This document shows positions 8,564-17,306 of a stretch of 64,000 bases of DNA, piece after piece. Source of the DNA: Paenibacillus pabuli. GTDB taxonomy: Bacteria; Bacillota; Bacilli; Paenibacillales; Paenibacillaceae. The notes beneath the pieces were generated by a model, which saw only the letters and a list, made by a program, of their open reading frames with translations, ran no database searches and was not told where the DNA came from. The DNA is taken from positions 6,944,001 to 7,008,000 of the forward strand of contig NZ_CP073714.1 in assembly GCF_023101145.1 (NCBI RefSeq), given 5' to 3'. The stretch's first letter is position 1, and each line of letters starts with the position of its first letter. A program made the position numbers and the translations under genes.

Positions 8564-9514
8564 TCACGAATCTGTACGTGCACGATTCCACGGGATCAGC
8601 CTTTTCTCGGCCAGAACGACGACTTCATACAGCACAATGCCGAGGGCGGCGGCGATAACAATACAGGACCAGGCAAGCGGCATGTTGGCCAGTCGGATCT
8701 GATCCGAGAGCAAGTAGCCCAGCCCCTGGGAGGCGATGAAAAATTCACCCACAATGGCACCAATAATGCTGGTCGACATATTAATTTTAAGACCTGCGAA
8801 GAAGGAGGGCAGCGCATGAGGCCAGCGCAGCTTCACGAAAACCTGCATCCTGCTGGCGGCAAGACCACCCATCAGATCACTGTATTGTGGCTGAATCGAG
8901 GTCAATCCCTTAAATAAACTCACAGCCATGGCAGCCATCGTAATTACAGCCACGACAGCAATACGGGACCATACTCCGTCCCCAAACCAGTTGTTCATAA
9001 TCGGGGCCAGCGCAACAATCGGAACGGCGTTCAGTGCTGACATTACAGCTACCGCCGCCCTGCCACTCGTTGGGAAAAAGGATGCACCCGCAGCCGCCAG
9101 AGCTCCCAGCAAGGAGCCGAGCAGAAAGCCACCCAGCATCTCGGTTCCGCTGTACATCGCGTATCGGAAGAGCATTGCTGCATTTTCTCTAATGGACGCT
9201 GCAATCGCAGTTGGCACAGGCAGTTGGTAACTTTCAAGCGAGAATAACTGATGGAACAACCGAAGCTCCCACAGGGTAAGAAATAAGGCTCCGGCGAGCC
9301 ATGGCAGCAGACGCAGGCCAATTGATCTTTTGCGAACGCTGCTGACCAACCGTCTCTGTCCGGCTTGTCCCTGTTGTCCATGAATATCCAAACCCGAAGC
9401 AGTTGGCAACCTAACCGAATCCACGATAGATTCCCCCATGGAGGCTGTTCCAGAGACAGCAACCGTCGCACCCTCCTCACCCTTGCGGCTTACCATCACA
9501 CGTTCATTCATCAT
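8564..9514 (-). CDS. ABC transporter permease (SsuC/TauC/ThiX-like)
   Basis: Inner-membrane subunit of the operon's importer, 316 residues from the chosen start. It has about six transmembrane segments and the EAA-type coupling loop around GGLAASRMQVFVKLRWPHALP. I chose ATG 9514 because GGGAGGG lies 8 nt upstream; a longer frame to 9553 lacks a ribosome site. This start overlaps the stop of the preceding permease as ATGA, a typical coupled pair. The first 75 residues or so are hydrophilic and longer than usual for this family, ending near KRSIGLRLLPWLAG. Confidence 0.87.
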   Translation of the reverse strand: MMNERVMVSRKGEEGATVAVSGTASMGESIVDSVRLPTASGLDIHGQQGQAGQRRLVSSVRKRSIGLRLLPWLAGALFLTLWELRLFHQLFSLESYQLPVPTAIAASIRENAAMLFRYAMYSGTEMLGGFLLGSLLGALAAAGASFFPTSGRAAVAVMSALNAVPIVALAPIMNNWFGDGVWSRIAVVAVITMAAMAVSLFKGLTSIQPQYSDLMGGLAASRMQVFVKLRWPHALPSFFAGLKINMSTSIIGAIVGEFFIASQGLGYLLSDQIRLANMPLAWSCIVIAAALGIVLYEVVVLAEKRLIPWNRARTDS

Positions 9515-10323
9515 GCAGCACGCCCTCCCTTGGCCCTGAATTCGGGCTGCCATGGGGTTAGCCAGCGCTCAGCGAGGCTGATGGCAAGATACGAGATGAG
9601 TCCAATGCCAATGCTGAGCATGATGGTTGCCCAGAACATGCCGATTTGGGCACTGCCGTAATACAGAGAACTGACCATCAGCACGCCAAGTCCATCCGGG
9701 GCTCCCATCAGCTCCACCACAATGGAGGATGTGACTGCAAGTGGAGCAGCTATTTTCATACCGGAAAACAGACCCGGTAGTGCAGAAGGCAGCAAACATT
9801 TGATATAACGCGCAGGCAGGGAAGCTCCACAGGAACGCATAAGCTCCAAATGCTCTGGCGATGCACTTTGTAATCCTTTGAGTGTGTGAATGATAATCGG
9901 GAAGAACGTGACGTAAGCCGCCATTATAATTCGGGCCCACTCGGCGTTATGGATAATGCCATAGACAATGGGCGCAAGACCGATTACGGGTACCATCTGG
10001 GAAGAGATGACATACGGAGATAGGGTGCGTTCCACCCAAACCGCCACACTCATGAGCAGGGCCAGCAGCAGACCCAACAAGGCTCCACCCGCAAAACCAA
10101 TTGCTGCATTCCCAAATGTTACGGCCCCCTGTTCAGCCAATGTGCCTGAGTAACGAAACAGGGCTGTGAGAACCTCATGAAGATAAGGAAGCCGGGATGC
10201 TGCCTGTTGGGGTGACATGAACAAATGGAGAATCCAGGCGACACCTTCCCACAGCAGCAATACGGACAATATCCAGATCACTACCCAGGAGCGAAAACCC
10301 AGCTTATTGGTGTGCAGGAACAT
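9511..10323 (-). CDS. ABC transporter permease (SsuC/TauC/ThiX-like), second subunit
   Basis: Second membrane subunit, about 270 residues, forming a heterodimeric channel with the following permease. BPD-type membrane segments run from WVVIWILSVLLLWEGVAWIL, and the coupling loop is LMRSCGASLPARYIKCLLPSALPG. The start is uncertain: ATG 10323 sits 13 nt after GAGGAG, while ATG 10344 has no upstream Shine-Dalgarno. Either start overlaps the end of the ATPase gene. Two different permease genes in one operon suggest a heterodimer rather than the homodimer usual for this family. Confidence 0.85.
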   Translation of the reverse strand: MFLHTNKLGFRSWVVIWILSVLLLWEGVAWILHLFMSPQQAASRLPYLHEVLTALFRYSGTLAEQGAVTFGNAAIGFAGGALLGLLLALLMSVAVWVERTLSPYVISSQMVPVIGLAPIVYGIIHNAEWARIIMAAYVTFFPIIIHTLKGLQSASPEHLELMRSCGASLPARYIKCLLPSALPGLFSGMKIAAPLAVTSSIVVELMGAPDGLGVLMVSSLYYGSAQIGMFWATIMLSIGIGLISYLAISLAERWLTPWQPEFRAKGGRAA

Positions 10324-11119
10324 GGATTGGATCACGCTCCTCATAGAAACAATTGCGGATGGTGGTCATCATGCGGTAAAAGGCTTCGGTTTCCCTCAGC
10401 TCTCGATCCCGCTCAGTAGGCAGGTTGACGGAATGAATGGAGTGCACCTGACCGGGGTGTGCGGAGAGGACGATGATGCGGTCAGATAGAAATACGGCTT
10501 CGGGGATACTGTGTGTGACAAAAAGGAATGTCTTGCCTGTAGATCGCTTAATATCAAGCAGCTCCAATTGCAGCTTCTCCTTCGTGAATTCATCCAGTGC
10601 GGAGAAAGGTTCATCCATAAGCAGCAATGGCGGATCAAGCGCAAGTGCCCGTGCGATGGAAACACGCTGCTGCATGCCCCCACTGAGCTGCCATGGATAA
10701 TGGTCAGCGAAACGGGTCAGCCCGACCATTTCAAGCAGTTCACCACTCATGCGGCGGCACTCCTTCCGGCTTGTGCCGAGCAGCTCCAGTGGAAGCTCCA
10801 CATTGTGGCGTACCGTGCGCCAATCAAACAGAGCTGGCGTCTGGAAGACAATCCCGAACTGGCGCTGCAACCGCGCCCGCTCCGGTTCTTCCCCGGCAAC
10901 CCGGATGCTGCCTGTCGTTGGCTGGAGCAAATCCGCTACGAGTCGCAGCAGCGTGGACTTTCCACACCCCGAGGGGCCAAGCAGAGAGACAAATTCATTG
11001 GAATGGATTTGAAATGAAACGTCGGACAGGGCGGCAACTTGTTGTGCTCCACTGCCAAATACAACAGACACGTGATCCAGCTCAATATGGCAGGCGTCGG
11101 GGACGATGATAGAGGACAT
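10304..11119 (-). CDS. ABC transporter ATP-binding protein (SsuB/TauB-like)
   Basis: Cytoplasmic ATPase of the importer, 271 residues, and the first gene of the pyrimidine operon. Walker A is GPSGCGKST, the signature is LSGGMQQR, Walker B is LLLMDEPFSALD and the switch His is in FVTHSIPEA. The second ATG (11119) is preferred because AAGGAGA lies 6 nt upstream, while the first ATG (11125) nearly abuts it. The reading frame runs 20 nt into the next permease gene. Its 5' region (11120-11664) is shared with the divergent chemoreceptor gene. Confidence 0.88.
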   Translation of the reverse strand: MSSIIVPDACHIELDHVSVVFGSGAQQVAALSDVSFQIHSNEFVSLLGPSGCGKSTLLRLVADLLQPTTGSIRVAGEEPERARLQRQFGIVFQTPALFDWRTVRHNVELPLELLGTSRKECRRMSGELLEMVGLTRFADHYPWQLSGGMQQRVSIARALALDPPLLLMDEPFSALDEFTKEKLQLELLDIKRSTGKTFLFVTHSIPEAVFLSDRIIVLSAHPGQVHSIHSVNLPTERDRELRETEAFYRMMTTIRNCFYEERDPIHVPAHQ

Positions 11120-11278
11120 GGGCATTCTCCTTTTCGCGGGAAGTTGGCAATCTTTTCACACCAAGGCTGAATGGAAGGTTTATATACATGGACGTAACAG
11201 GTTTTGCTTGTTAGGTAATACTATATATCTTTGGGCCGGGATTACATTATACAGACTGTTTTGAGTATGGGCCTGTTC

Positions 11279-11350
11279 ATGTTACACAGTGTAAAATGAT
11301 AGCGATTCTCAGTCCTAAGCATGACAATGCCCGTGTATGTTATCTAACAT
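11279..11350. promoter_or_regulatory. two palindromes in the divergent operon/chemoreceptor region
   Basis: TTACACAGTGTAA (11282-11294) is a perfect palindrome with a one-base centre. With flanks it reads TGTTA-N7-TAAAA, one mismatch from the GlnR/TnrA pattern TGTNA-N7-TNACA. ATGTTATCTAACAT (11337-11350) is a second palindrome. They lie about 160-230 nt upstream of the pyrimidine operon. Nitrogen control would make sense for this pathway, but the spacing is large and the assignment is a guess. No clear sigma-A promoter was seen around them. Confidence 0.3.
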
Positions 11351-11514
11351 CTGCTTCACTTACATAGAACTTTTGTTGTATTCAAATAAAGGCGGATAAT
11401 CATTTGTATTTATTGAATAAATATTCGGAAAATATGACATATACCCTCGTATTCTTGGTGATTTTCTTGTATAAACATTGATAACAGCATTTTGCAAAAA
11501 TGCTCATATAGAAG

Positions 11515-11656
11515 GACGTGAAATCTCGCCCCGATACGGTGTCTGGTTCCGGGATCATGAAGGCGGTGTCATTGATTCCCGTCCACCACCCATAGTGGCT
11601 GGATAATCGCGTTTCCGAACAGTCTTCGCAAAAGATTTTAAAATCAGAAATCGGGG
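11515..11656 (+). promoter_or_regulatory. possible structured leader of the chemoreceptor gene
   Basis: The 140 nt before the chemoreceptor can form a bulged hairpin (GGGATCATGA at 11551 with TCATTGATTCCC ending 11580) and a small stem (CCAC 11583 / GTGG 11598). CCCCGAT at 11529-11535 is exactly complementary to ATCGGGG at 11650-11656, which includes part of the ribosome site, so the leader could mask it. It matched no riboswitch class I could recall by eye. The pairing is seen; regulation is inferred. Confidence 0.3.
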
Positions 11657-11664
11657 TGGTCCGT

Positions 11665-13887
11665 ATGTTTGATTGGCTGGGATGGAGAAAAGGGTGGCCG
11701 CTGTGGCGGTCGTATCGGTTGAATGCAAATATTAAGCAAGACGTGGAGGAAATATTTGAAGGAATCGCCGAGACCCGGCGGCAGCTTTTGATGGATTGGG
11801 CTGAGGAGCAGTGGAATCATTTGGATCGATTGCTTCAGCAGGTACGTGCGGTTCATCCACAGGGTGTATTGCAAGGTACGGAAGATGTACACGGATTGGA
11901 GGTATGGTTTGCAGCAAGTTATGTACGCGCTACGGATAGTACTGAGCTTTTTATGCTGAACGAGCAAAACCAGGTTGTATTTTCTACATACAAGAAACAT
12001 GTTGGACAAGTCTACGAAGATGGAAATGCTTTGATAGGGCCAGGATTGAGGTATACCCAAGCGGATATCAACGGACAAAAGTGCCTGTTTGGACCTTATT
12101 CTGATCCGCTCACACTAGAAATTGGACCACGTTCTTCCACTTTTCACGATGAGGTAACTTTGATGTTTATTGTACCGATCATGGAAAAAGGTCGTTACAT
12201 CGGATCCCTCTGCAGTCGTGTACCTAATGATGTATTAGGCGATCTGATCCAACGTGAATCAGGCCACATCTACCCCGATTCGGGGGATAATTATCTTTTT
12301 ATGGCTGAATCAAGACTGCGGCCCGAGCTGCAACCCGGGACTGCCCTGTCCCGCAGCCGCTTCGAGGATCATACATTCACCCATGGGGAGAACCTGAAAG
12401 ACGGCGTAACCACCGAGTGGGGCGTTGTATCTGTTAAAGAACATACCGAATTGGAACTGATGTTCACCGATCCTTCCACCAACGAACTTCATCCTGGTGT
12501 AGCGAATACCATTAGCAATGGCTCCAATCTGTTTGTGGCTTTTCCGGGTTATTCAGACTATCGTCATATTTCGGTTATAGGTAAAGGCATCACGTTCCAG
12601 CTTCCACACTGTCCGGATCTGTGGGGCATGATGTGTGAAGGCGATCTGGAGGAAGTGTATCGGATACGCAGCATGGGCTGGCGCCAATTCAAGCAGCACA
12701 GCTTGTACATCCTGTTGTCAGGCATTGCAGGAGCGGCACTTGTATATGCGCTGACCGGAAGTGCATGGAGCTCAGCAGCCATCGCTGCCTTTAATATCCT
12801 CTATGGATTCCTGACTGCAAGCCAGTTACAACGAAAACATGTTCGGCGGGCCCACGAGGACTTGCGCCGCATTAGCCGATTTATTCGGATTAATGCCGAA
12901 GGCAAAGGGGATCTGACCCAGCGTCTGGACACGTCAGCTTTTGCCCAGGATGAATCAGGTGAACTGGCGAAATGGATTAACAACATGATCGACTCCCTCG
13001 AAGGAATCATGCTCAAGGTACAGCTTGCCACCGTGGATGTGATGAACAACCAGCACCAGATGCGGGCGTCAACAGAAACTACACAGGGAACAACCGAACG
13101 TGTAAATCTCAAACTTGGCTCCATGATTCAGGGAATACGCAAGCAGCTTGAGGACCTGGATCAGGCCAAGGCAGCCGCCGACGAAATGCGCCTCACCCTA
13201 CAGCAGCTTGAAGTGTCTGCCACAGAGCAAATTGACGTTGCCCGCCAGGAAGTGGAGCGTATCGGAGACAAAATGACCCAGATTTCGGGAGCAGTGTCCG
13301 ACACCAACCATACAATTCTATCCTTTATGGCCACCATGCAGGACATCTACCGCGCACTTGCTGTCATTGATGAAATTTCGGCACAGACCAACCTGCTCGC
13401 ACTGAATGCTTCCATTGAAGCAGCCCATGTCGGCGAACATGGTCGCGGGTTTGCTGTCGTTGCCGGTGAGATTCGCAAACTGGCTGAATTATCACGCTCC
13501 TCCACGGAAGATATTCATCAGATTCTGGATAATATCTCTGTAGCGGCAGGAGCAGCCTCGCAATCCATCAAGGAAGGCGATCAGGTGCTGGCTGAAGGCA
13601 CCACGCTTGTTCAGGCTGCTTCGCAGTTACTCCAAAGTGCAACGGCTGAAGAACCCCAAAGAACACAGGTTGTAGATCAGGTCGTGGTATTAATGGAGAA
13701 TATCGCCGCCATCAGCCACAAAAATCGTTCCACGTCTTCGGAGGTGGAAGCCGAGATGGCTGAGCTTATTAACGACATGCTGCACGTTCAGCATTCATCG
13801 CACAATGTAGAAGCCATCACGGTCTTCTTGCAGCAGCTTGTGGGACAATTCCAACTAACTCATTCCGATAAAAACGCGATTGTCTAA
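11665..13887 (+). CDS. methyl-accepting chemotaxis protein with Aer-like topology
   Basis: Chemoreceptor of about 740 residues. It lacks an N-terminal signal or membrane segment. A roughly 345-residue sensor region comes first, then two adjacent hydrophobic spans (about LYILLSGIAGAALVYAL and SSAAIAAFNILYGFLTA), a HAMP-like linker, and a signalling domain with the hairpin core ISAQTNLLALNASIEAAHVGEHGRGFAVVAGEIRKLAE. Both ends should therefore be cytoplasmic, as in the aerotaxis receptor Aer, but no PAS motif is obvious in the sensor. ATG 11665 is preferred over GTG 11656 because GGGGTGG lies about 5 nt upstream. The EAAHVGE in the hairpin differs from the usual EAARAGE. Confidence 0.85.
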   Translation: MFDWLGWRKGWPLWRSYRLNANIKQDVEEIFEGIAETRRQLLMDWAEEQWNHLDRLLQQVRAVHPQGVLQGTEDVHGLEVWFAASYVRATDSTELFMLNEQNQVVFSTYKKHVGQVYEDGNALIGPGLRYTQADINGQKCLFGPYSDPLTLEIGPRSSTFHDEVTLMFIVPIMEKGRYIGSLCSRVPNDVLGDLIQRESGHIYPDSGDNYLFMAESRLRPELQPGTALSRSRFEDHTFTHGENLKDGVTTEWGVVSVKEHTELELMFTDPSTNELHPGVANTISNGSNLFVAFPGYSDYRHISVIGKGITFQLPHCPDLWGMMCEGDLEEVYRIRSMGWRQFKQHSLYILLSGIAGAALVYALTGSAWSSAAIAAFNILYGFLTASQLQRKHVRRAHEDLRRISRFIRINAEGKGDLTQRLDTSAFAQDESGELAKWINNMIDSLEGIMLKVQLATVDVMNNQHQMRASTETTQGTTERVNLKLGSMIQGIRKQLEDLDQAKAAADEMRLTLQQLEVSATEQIDVARQEVERIGDKMTQISGAVSDTNHTILSFMATMQDIYRALAVIDEISAQTNLLALNASIEAAHVGEHGRGFAVVAGEIRKLAELSRSSTEDIHQILDNISVAAGAASQSIKEGDQVLAEGTTLVQAASQLLQSATAEEPQRTQVVDQVVVLMENIAAISHKNRSTSSEVEAEMAELINDMLHVQHSSHNVEAITVFLQQLVGQFQLTHSDKNAIV

Positions 13888-14006
13888 CGTCATCATTGAC
13901 GCGGATTGGAGAAATAGCTAAAATTTGATGCAACTGTTCGTTTAGACATTGTCGGTTCATTTCATATAGAAGCGTTCCAATCTGAATCAATGAAAGGGTG
14001 GTCTGC

Positions 14007-15008
14007 ATGGAAATGCTCCAGGATTCTTTTGGCAGGATACATGACTACATCCGTATTTCTGTTACGGACCGCTGTAATTTGCGTTGTGTGTACTGTATGC
14101 CTGAAGAAGGCATGGAATTTGCCCCGCATGACCAAATTATGAGCTACGAGGAAATCGCCCAGGTACTCAAAGTGCTGGCTCCAATGGGGATGCGTAAAGT
14201 CCGTCTAACCGGAGGCGAGCCTCTGGTACGGAAAGATCTGCATCAACTCGTAAGTATGATCTCGGCCATTGACGGGATTGAAGATATTGCGTTGACTACC
14301 AATGCCTTATTGCTTGATAAACAGGCTCAGGCCCTGAAAGACGCTGGACTGAACCGGATCAACATCAGTCTGGATTCCCTGCAGGCGAGCCGTTTCTCCA
14401 TGATTACTCGCGGCGGGGATGTAAATAAGGTGCTGAAGGGCATTGAAGCGGCCACGGCAGTTGGACTTGCTCCAATCAAGCTCAATGTCGTCTTAATGAA
14501 GGGCATCAATGATGATGAGATCAAGGATTTCATTGCCATGACCATAGATCAGCCGCTGCATGTGCGCTTCATTGAATATATGCCGATTGGGCAGGCATCC
14601 GATTCATGGCGCAAATCGTATTTGCCGCTGGAAGCCGTCACGGATGTATGCGCAGAGGCTGGCTGGACGGTGGAAAATACGGCAGGTCCGGCAGGAAATG
14701 GACCATCACGAAACATGAAGATTGCCGGTTCACAAGGGACATTCGGATTGATTCATCCGGTCAGTGATCACTTCTGTGACAACTGCAACCGTCTGCGCCT
14801 GACAGCAGATGGGCATATCAAGGCATGTCTGTACTGGTCGGATGAATACAACGTTCGCCGCTTCGTGGATGCTCCCGATGCCATGGCAGCTCTCTTCCTC
14901 AAGGCTCTTGGCACCAAGCCCAAGAATCATGAAATGGCGCTGGCCCTGGAGAAGAAAATGCAAAGCCATACACCGACGGTACGACGCATGTCCCAGATTG
15001 GTGGATAG
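14007..15008 (+). CDS. moaA: GTP 3',8-cyclase MoaA (molybdenum cofactor biosynthesis)
   Basis: Radical-SAM enzyme of the first step of molybdopterin synthesis, 333 residues. The N-terminal SAM cluster motif is CNLRCVYC, followed by RLTGGEPLVR. The C-terminal second-cluster region contains FCDNCNRLRLTADGHIKACLY. The protein ends in Gly-Gly, which in MoaA is needed for activity. ATG 14007 follows AAAGGGTGG at good distance; the longer GTG-started frame does not. No other cofactor-synthesis gene adjoins it, but mobA is at 28.8 kb and a molybdopterin oxidoreductase at 49.7 kb. Confidence 0.95.
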   Translation: MEMLQDSFGRIHDYIRISVTDRCNLRCVYCMPEEGMEFAPHDQIMSYEEIAQVLKVLAPMGMRKVRLTGGEPLVRKDLHQLVSMISAIDGIEDIALTTNALLLDKQAQALKDAGLNRINISLDSLQASRFSMITRGGDVNKVLKGIEAATAVGLAPIKLNVVLMKGINDDEIKDFIAMTIDQPLHVRFIEYMPIGQASDSWRKSYLPLEAVTDVCAEAGWTVENTAGPAGNGPSRNMKIAGSQGTFGLIHPVSDHFCDNCNRLRLTADGHIKACLYWSDEYNVRRFVDAPDAMAALFLKALGTKPKNHEMALALEKKMQSHTPTVRRMSQIGG

Positions 15009-15127
15009 GCACAGCGTGATCTTGCGAGCGGGTAACACATCCATTATTTAGGTGCATCAGAGCAGACAGATATCAAGAATATAATAATGCCGATTAACTT
15101 CATGATTGTAACCATCATCGTTATACC

Positions 15128-15163
15128 AAAAGCTGCTGAGGACGTTCTGTCTTCAGCAGCTTT
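15128..15163 (+). terminator. hairpin after moaA
   Basis: AAAGCTGCTGAGGAC pairs with GTCTTCAGCAGCTTT around a five-base loop. The following T-run is weak (TTGTTGG). It lies about 120 nt past the moaA stop in the 340-bp gap 15009-15348, in which I saw no gene. Confidence 0.6.
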
Positions 15164-15348
15164 GTTGGATTCTGAATTTATCTTTTGTCTGGATAAGCGA
15201 ATGGTTTGCCTAAAATCTTCCTGATTCCATAATTAAAATAAAATTAATCCGCCTTATGCCCTGCCAGGTCTTCAAGAATCCCGTAATTGTGACGATGTAT
15301 ATACAATACATCACGATAATACGTACACATATATAGGAGTTGATCCGA

Positions 15349-16185
15349 TTGAATATTGTTGAAGCACTCGTCGCAGCAAGCCCGTATTTTAAACTCATGC
15401 TTAAGGAGCACAATCTGATGATTGCTGTGACCGACACCGAGAAATTCCGGTACTATGTGCCCAGCGAAGACCTCGACTTGGGCATCAAGGCAGACGACCC
15501 GATCTCGCTTGATGATCCTACATTGCGCCGGGCCCTCATTAACGGTGAGACTTCAGCCAATCGCATTGAGGCCCATCACTACGGGACTGCCCTTAATTCT
15601 ACGGCTACCCCACTTTATGATGAAGCTGGAAATATCGTGGGTGCACTCGCAATCGGATTTTCCCTCCAAAATGAGGAACAACTAGGGCATTTCACGGAGT
15701 TAATTGGCAGCATCAGCGGCAGATTGACGGATATGGTTCAGACCGTAGCTGCTCAGTCCCAGCAACTGACTGCTTCATCTTCACAGATTTTGGACAACAC
15801 ACGGATGGCCGTACAAAACTCCAGTGAAGTCACCAAAGTCGCATCATTCATCCGCGAGATTTCAGAGCAGACAAACCTGCTGGGCCTGAATGCAGCCATT
15901 GAAGCCGCACGAGCAGGGGAAGCAGGAGCAGGTTTTGGCGTCGTCGCTTCCGAAGTACGCAAATTATCCACCGGAACCAAAGAAGCAACAGTAAACATTG
16001 AGCAATCCTTGAAGGAAGTACAGCATTCCATTCGTCAGATGGAACAGGAGATTACATCCATCGCCCAATCCAGTACCCAGCAAGCCGAACTCGTCACCGA
16101 GTTCAGCGAGGTAATTGATCAGCTGAACAGCGCATCCAGGGATCTCAAAGCTTTTATTGAATCCATGCTACTGAAGGCAGAATAA
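15349..16185 (+). CDS. soluble methyl-accepting chemotaxis protein (YfmS-like)
   Basis: Chemoreceptor of 278 residues with no membrane segment. The N-terminal 110 residues or so form a small sensor domain (SPYFKLMLKEHNLMIAVTDT through IVGALAIGFSL). A short methyl-accepting domain follows with the hairpin ISEQTNLLGLNAAIEAARAGEAGAGFGVVASEVRKLS. Size and layout match soluble receptors such as B. subtilis YfmS, which act on the flagellar CheA/CheW apparatus. I chose TTG 15349, 9 nt after AGGAG; TTG 15340 lies directly on the ribosome site. The ligand is unknown. Confidence 0.85.
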   Translation: MNIVEALVAASPYFKLMLKEHNLMIAVTDTEKFRYYVPSEDLDLGIKADDPISLDDPTLRRALINGETSANRIEAHHYGTALNSTATPLYDEAGNIVGALAIGFSLQNEEQLGHFTELIGSISGRLTDMVQTVAAQSQQLTASSSQILDNTRMAVQNSSEVTKVASFIREISEQTNLLGLNAAIEAARAGEAGAGFGVVASEVRKLSTGTKEATVNIEQSLKEVQHSIRQMEQEITSIAQSSTQQAELVTEFSEVIDQLNSASRDLKAFIESMLLKAE

Positions 16186-16234
16186 GATAGAATACGCATT
16201 TGGCGCATTAAACATAAGGCCAGCATACGACAAT

Positions 16235-16279
16235 GAGGATGTCCCATAAGTCATGAATATGACGGGGGACATCCTCTTT
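16235..16279. terminator. bidirectional terminator of the GGATGTCC family, copy 1
   Basis: GAGGATGTCCC (16235-16245) pairs with GGGGACATCCTC (16264-16275), with a nested GTCATGAATATGAC, followed by TTTT. It lies between the convergent soluble chemoreceptor and lysE genes. Related hairpins are at 31196 and 47081, each beside a TAACGAA repeat. Confidence 0.8.
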
Positions 16280-16345
16280 TAGTGTTATTTTGTTTTAATG
16301 AACCTGACACACGCTATTCGCTCCCATTCGCCAAGATCTGAGATC

Positions 16346-16488
16346 TAACGAATCACAGAGACGTTATTTCGTCCATTCATTGATTTTTTAGGTGTTGAAG
16401 CCCTTTTATGACGAAATAGCGTTACAGAGGTTCGTTAAATTTTGCAACCGTTGATGATCTGGCTCTTAAGGTGTGGTAGGTTCGTTAG
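16346..16488. repeat. TAACGAA-bounded intergenic repeat, copy B
   Basis: TAACGAATC at 16346 is inverted as GGTTCGTTA ending 16437. Inside, ACGTTATTTCGTC (16361) is inverted as GACGAAATAGCGTT (from 16410). The result is an imperfect palindrome of about 92 bp. A further GGTTCGTTAG lies at 16479-16488. The gap 16186-16539 contains this copy and terminator copy 1 and no gene. Confidence 0.75.
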
Positions 16489-16539
16489 CGCTTGGATCGA
16501 GGCGTATTCCTTTTGAAACAGCCCCATTCTTTTCTATTT

Positions 16540-17148
16540 TTACGATACGATCAGCTTCCACAGCATCATGCCCGCCATTCCGACCATGACTACAGCGGAC
16601 AATCGATTGAAGAAAACACTGACCCGGCCTGTCCGATCTGTTCTGCCTACTAACCTGCCTGCACCGGCAAGTCCCAGGAACCATACCCATGATACCACTG
16701 CTGCCGTTATTGCAAAATAAAAGCGTGCCACCCCCTCGTATTGAAGTGAGCTGGTGCCGATTACGGCCACCGTGTCCAGCAGGGCATGCGGGTTAAGCAA
16801 GGAAACAGAAGCAGCAAAGGCGACCTGTCGCCCCGTAGACAGTGCAGTTGCAGAACCATTCGCTGGCCCGGATGACCTCCAAATGCTCCATGCCATATAG
16901 AGTAAAAACATACTCCCTCCCGCATACAATACATTCGCCAGCAGCGGCCACTGCAGTAAAATGAGGGACACCCCTCCGACGGCTGCTCCAATCAACAACG
17001 TATCACTGAGTCCTGCGGTTACTATCGCTGGCAGCGCCCGCGCATAACTTCGCTGACTCATGCCCTGATTAAAAATAAATACATTTTGTACACCTAGTGG
17101 CAAGATCAGGCCAAACGCCAGCACTACTGCGTGAATAATTACACCCAT
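16540..17148 (-). CDS. LysE/ArgO-family amino acid exporter
   Basis: Membrane exporter of 202 residues with about six hydrophobic segments. It starts with the LysE-family pattern (FGLILPLGVQNVFIFNQGM) and has the conserved SLLNPHALLDTVAVIG in the middle. Family members export lysine, arginine or other amino acids. It is divergent from the MocR regulator at 17307 with about 158 bp between the starts, a layout that often means the regulator controls the exporter. The substrate cannot be read from the sequence. Confidence 0.88.
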   Translation of the reverse strand: MGVIIHAVVLAFGLILPLGVQNVFIFNQGMSQRSYARALPAIVTAGLSDTLLIGAAVGGVSLILLQWPLLANVLYAGGSMFLLYMAWSIWRSSGPANGSATALSTGRQVAFAASVSLLNPHALLDTVAVIGTSSLQYEGVARFYFAITAAVVSWVWFLGLAGAGRLVGRTDRTGRVSVFFNRLSAVVMVGMAGMMLWKLIVS

Positions 17149-17306
17149 CGTTCATCCCCCTCATATATGTCTCCATATTAAATGGGATAACGCCAGACGT
17201 AACCAACCACTTGGATGGCATTGAACCCAACCAAATGATATAGTGACTGAAAGGAAAGAAAACGGAAAACCATCATTTTTCATTCAAGAAGGAGGCGAAC
17301 CTAATC

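Noticed and set aside
7397..11119. Thiamine-precursor (HMP) importer
   Set aside because: The binding-protein family allows it, but no thiamine gene or TPP riboswitch was seen and the operon is for pyrimidine breakdown.
11644..12078. Minus-strand frame opposite the chemoreceptor start
   Set aside because: It overlaps the well-supported chemoreceptor coding sequence and shows no motif or ribosome site.
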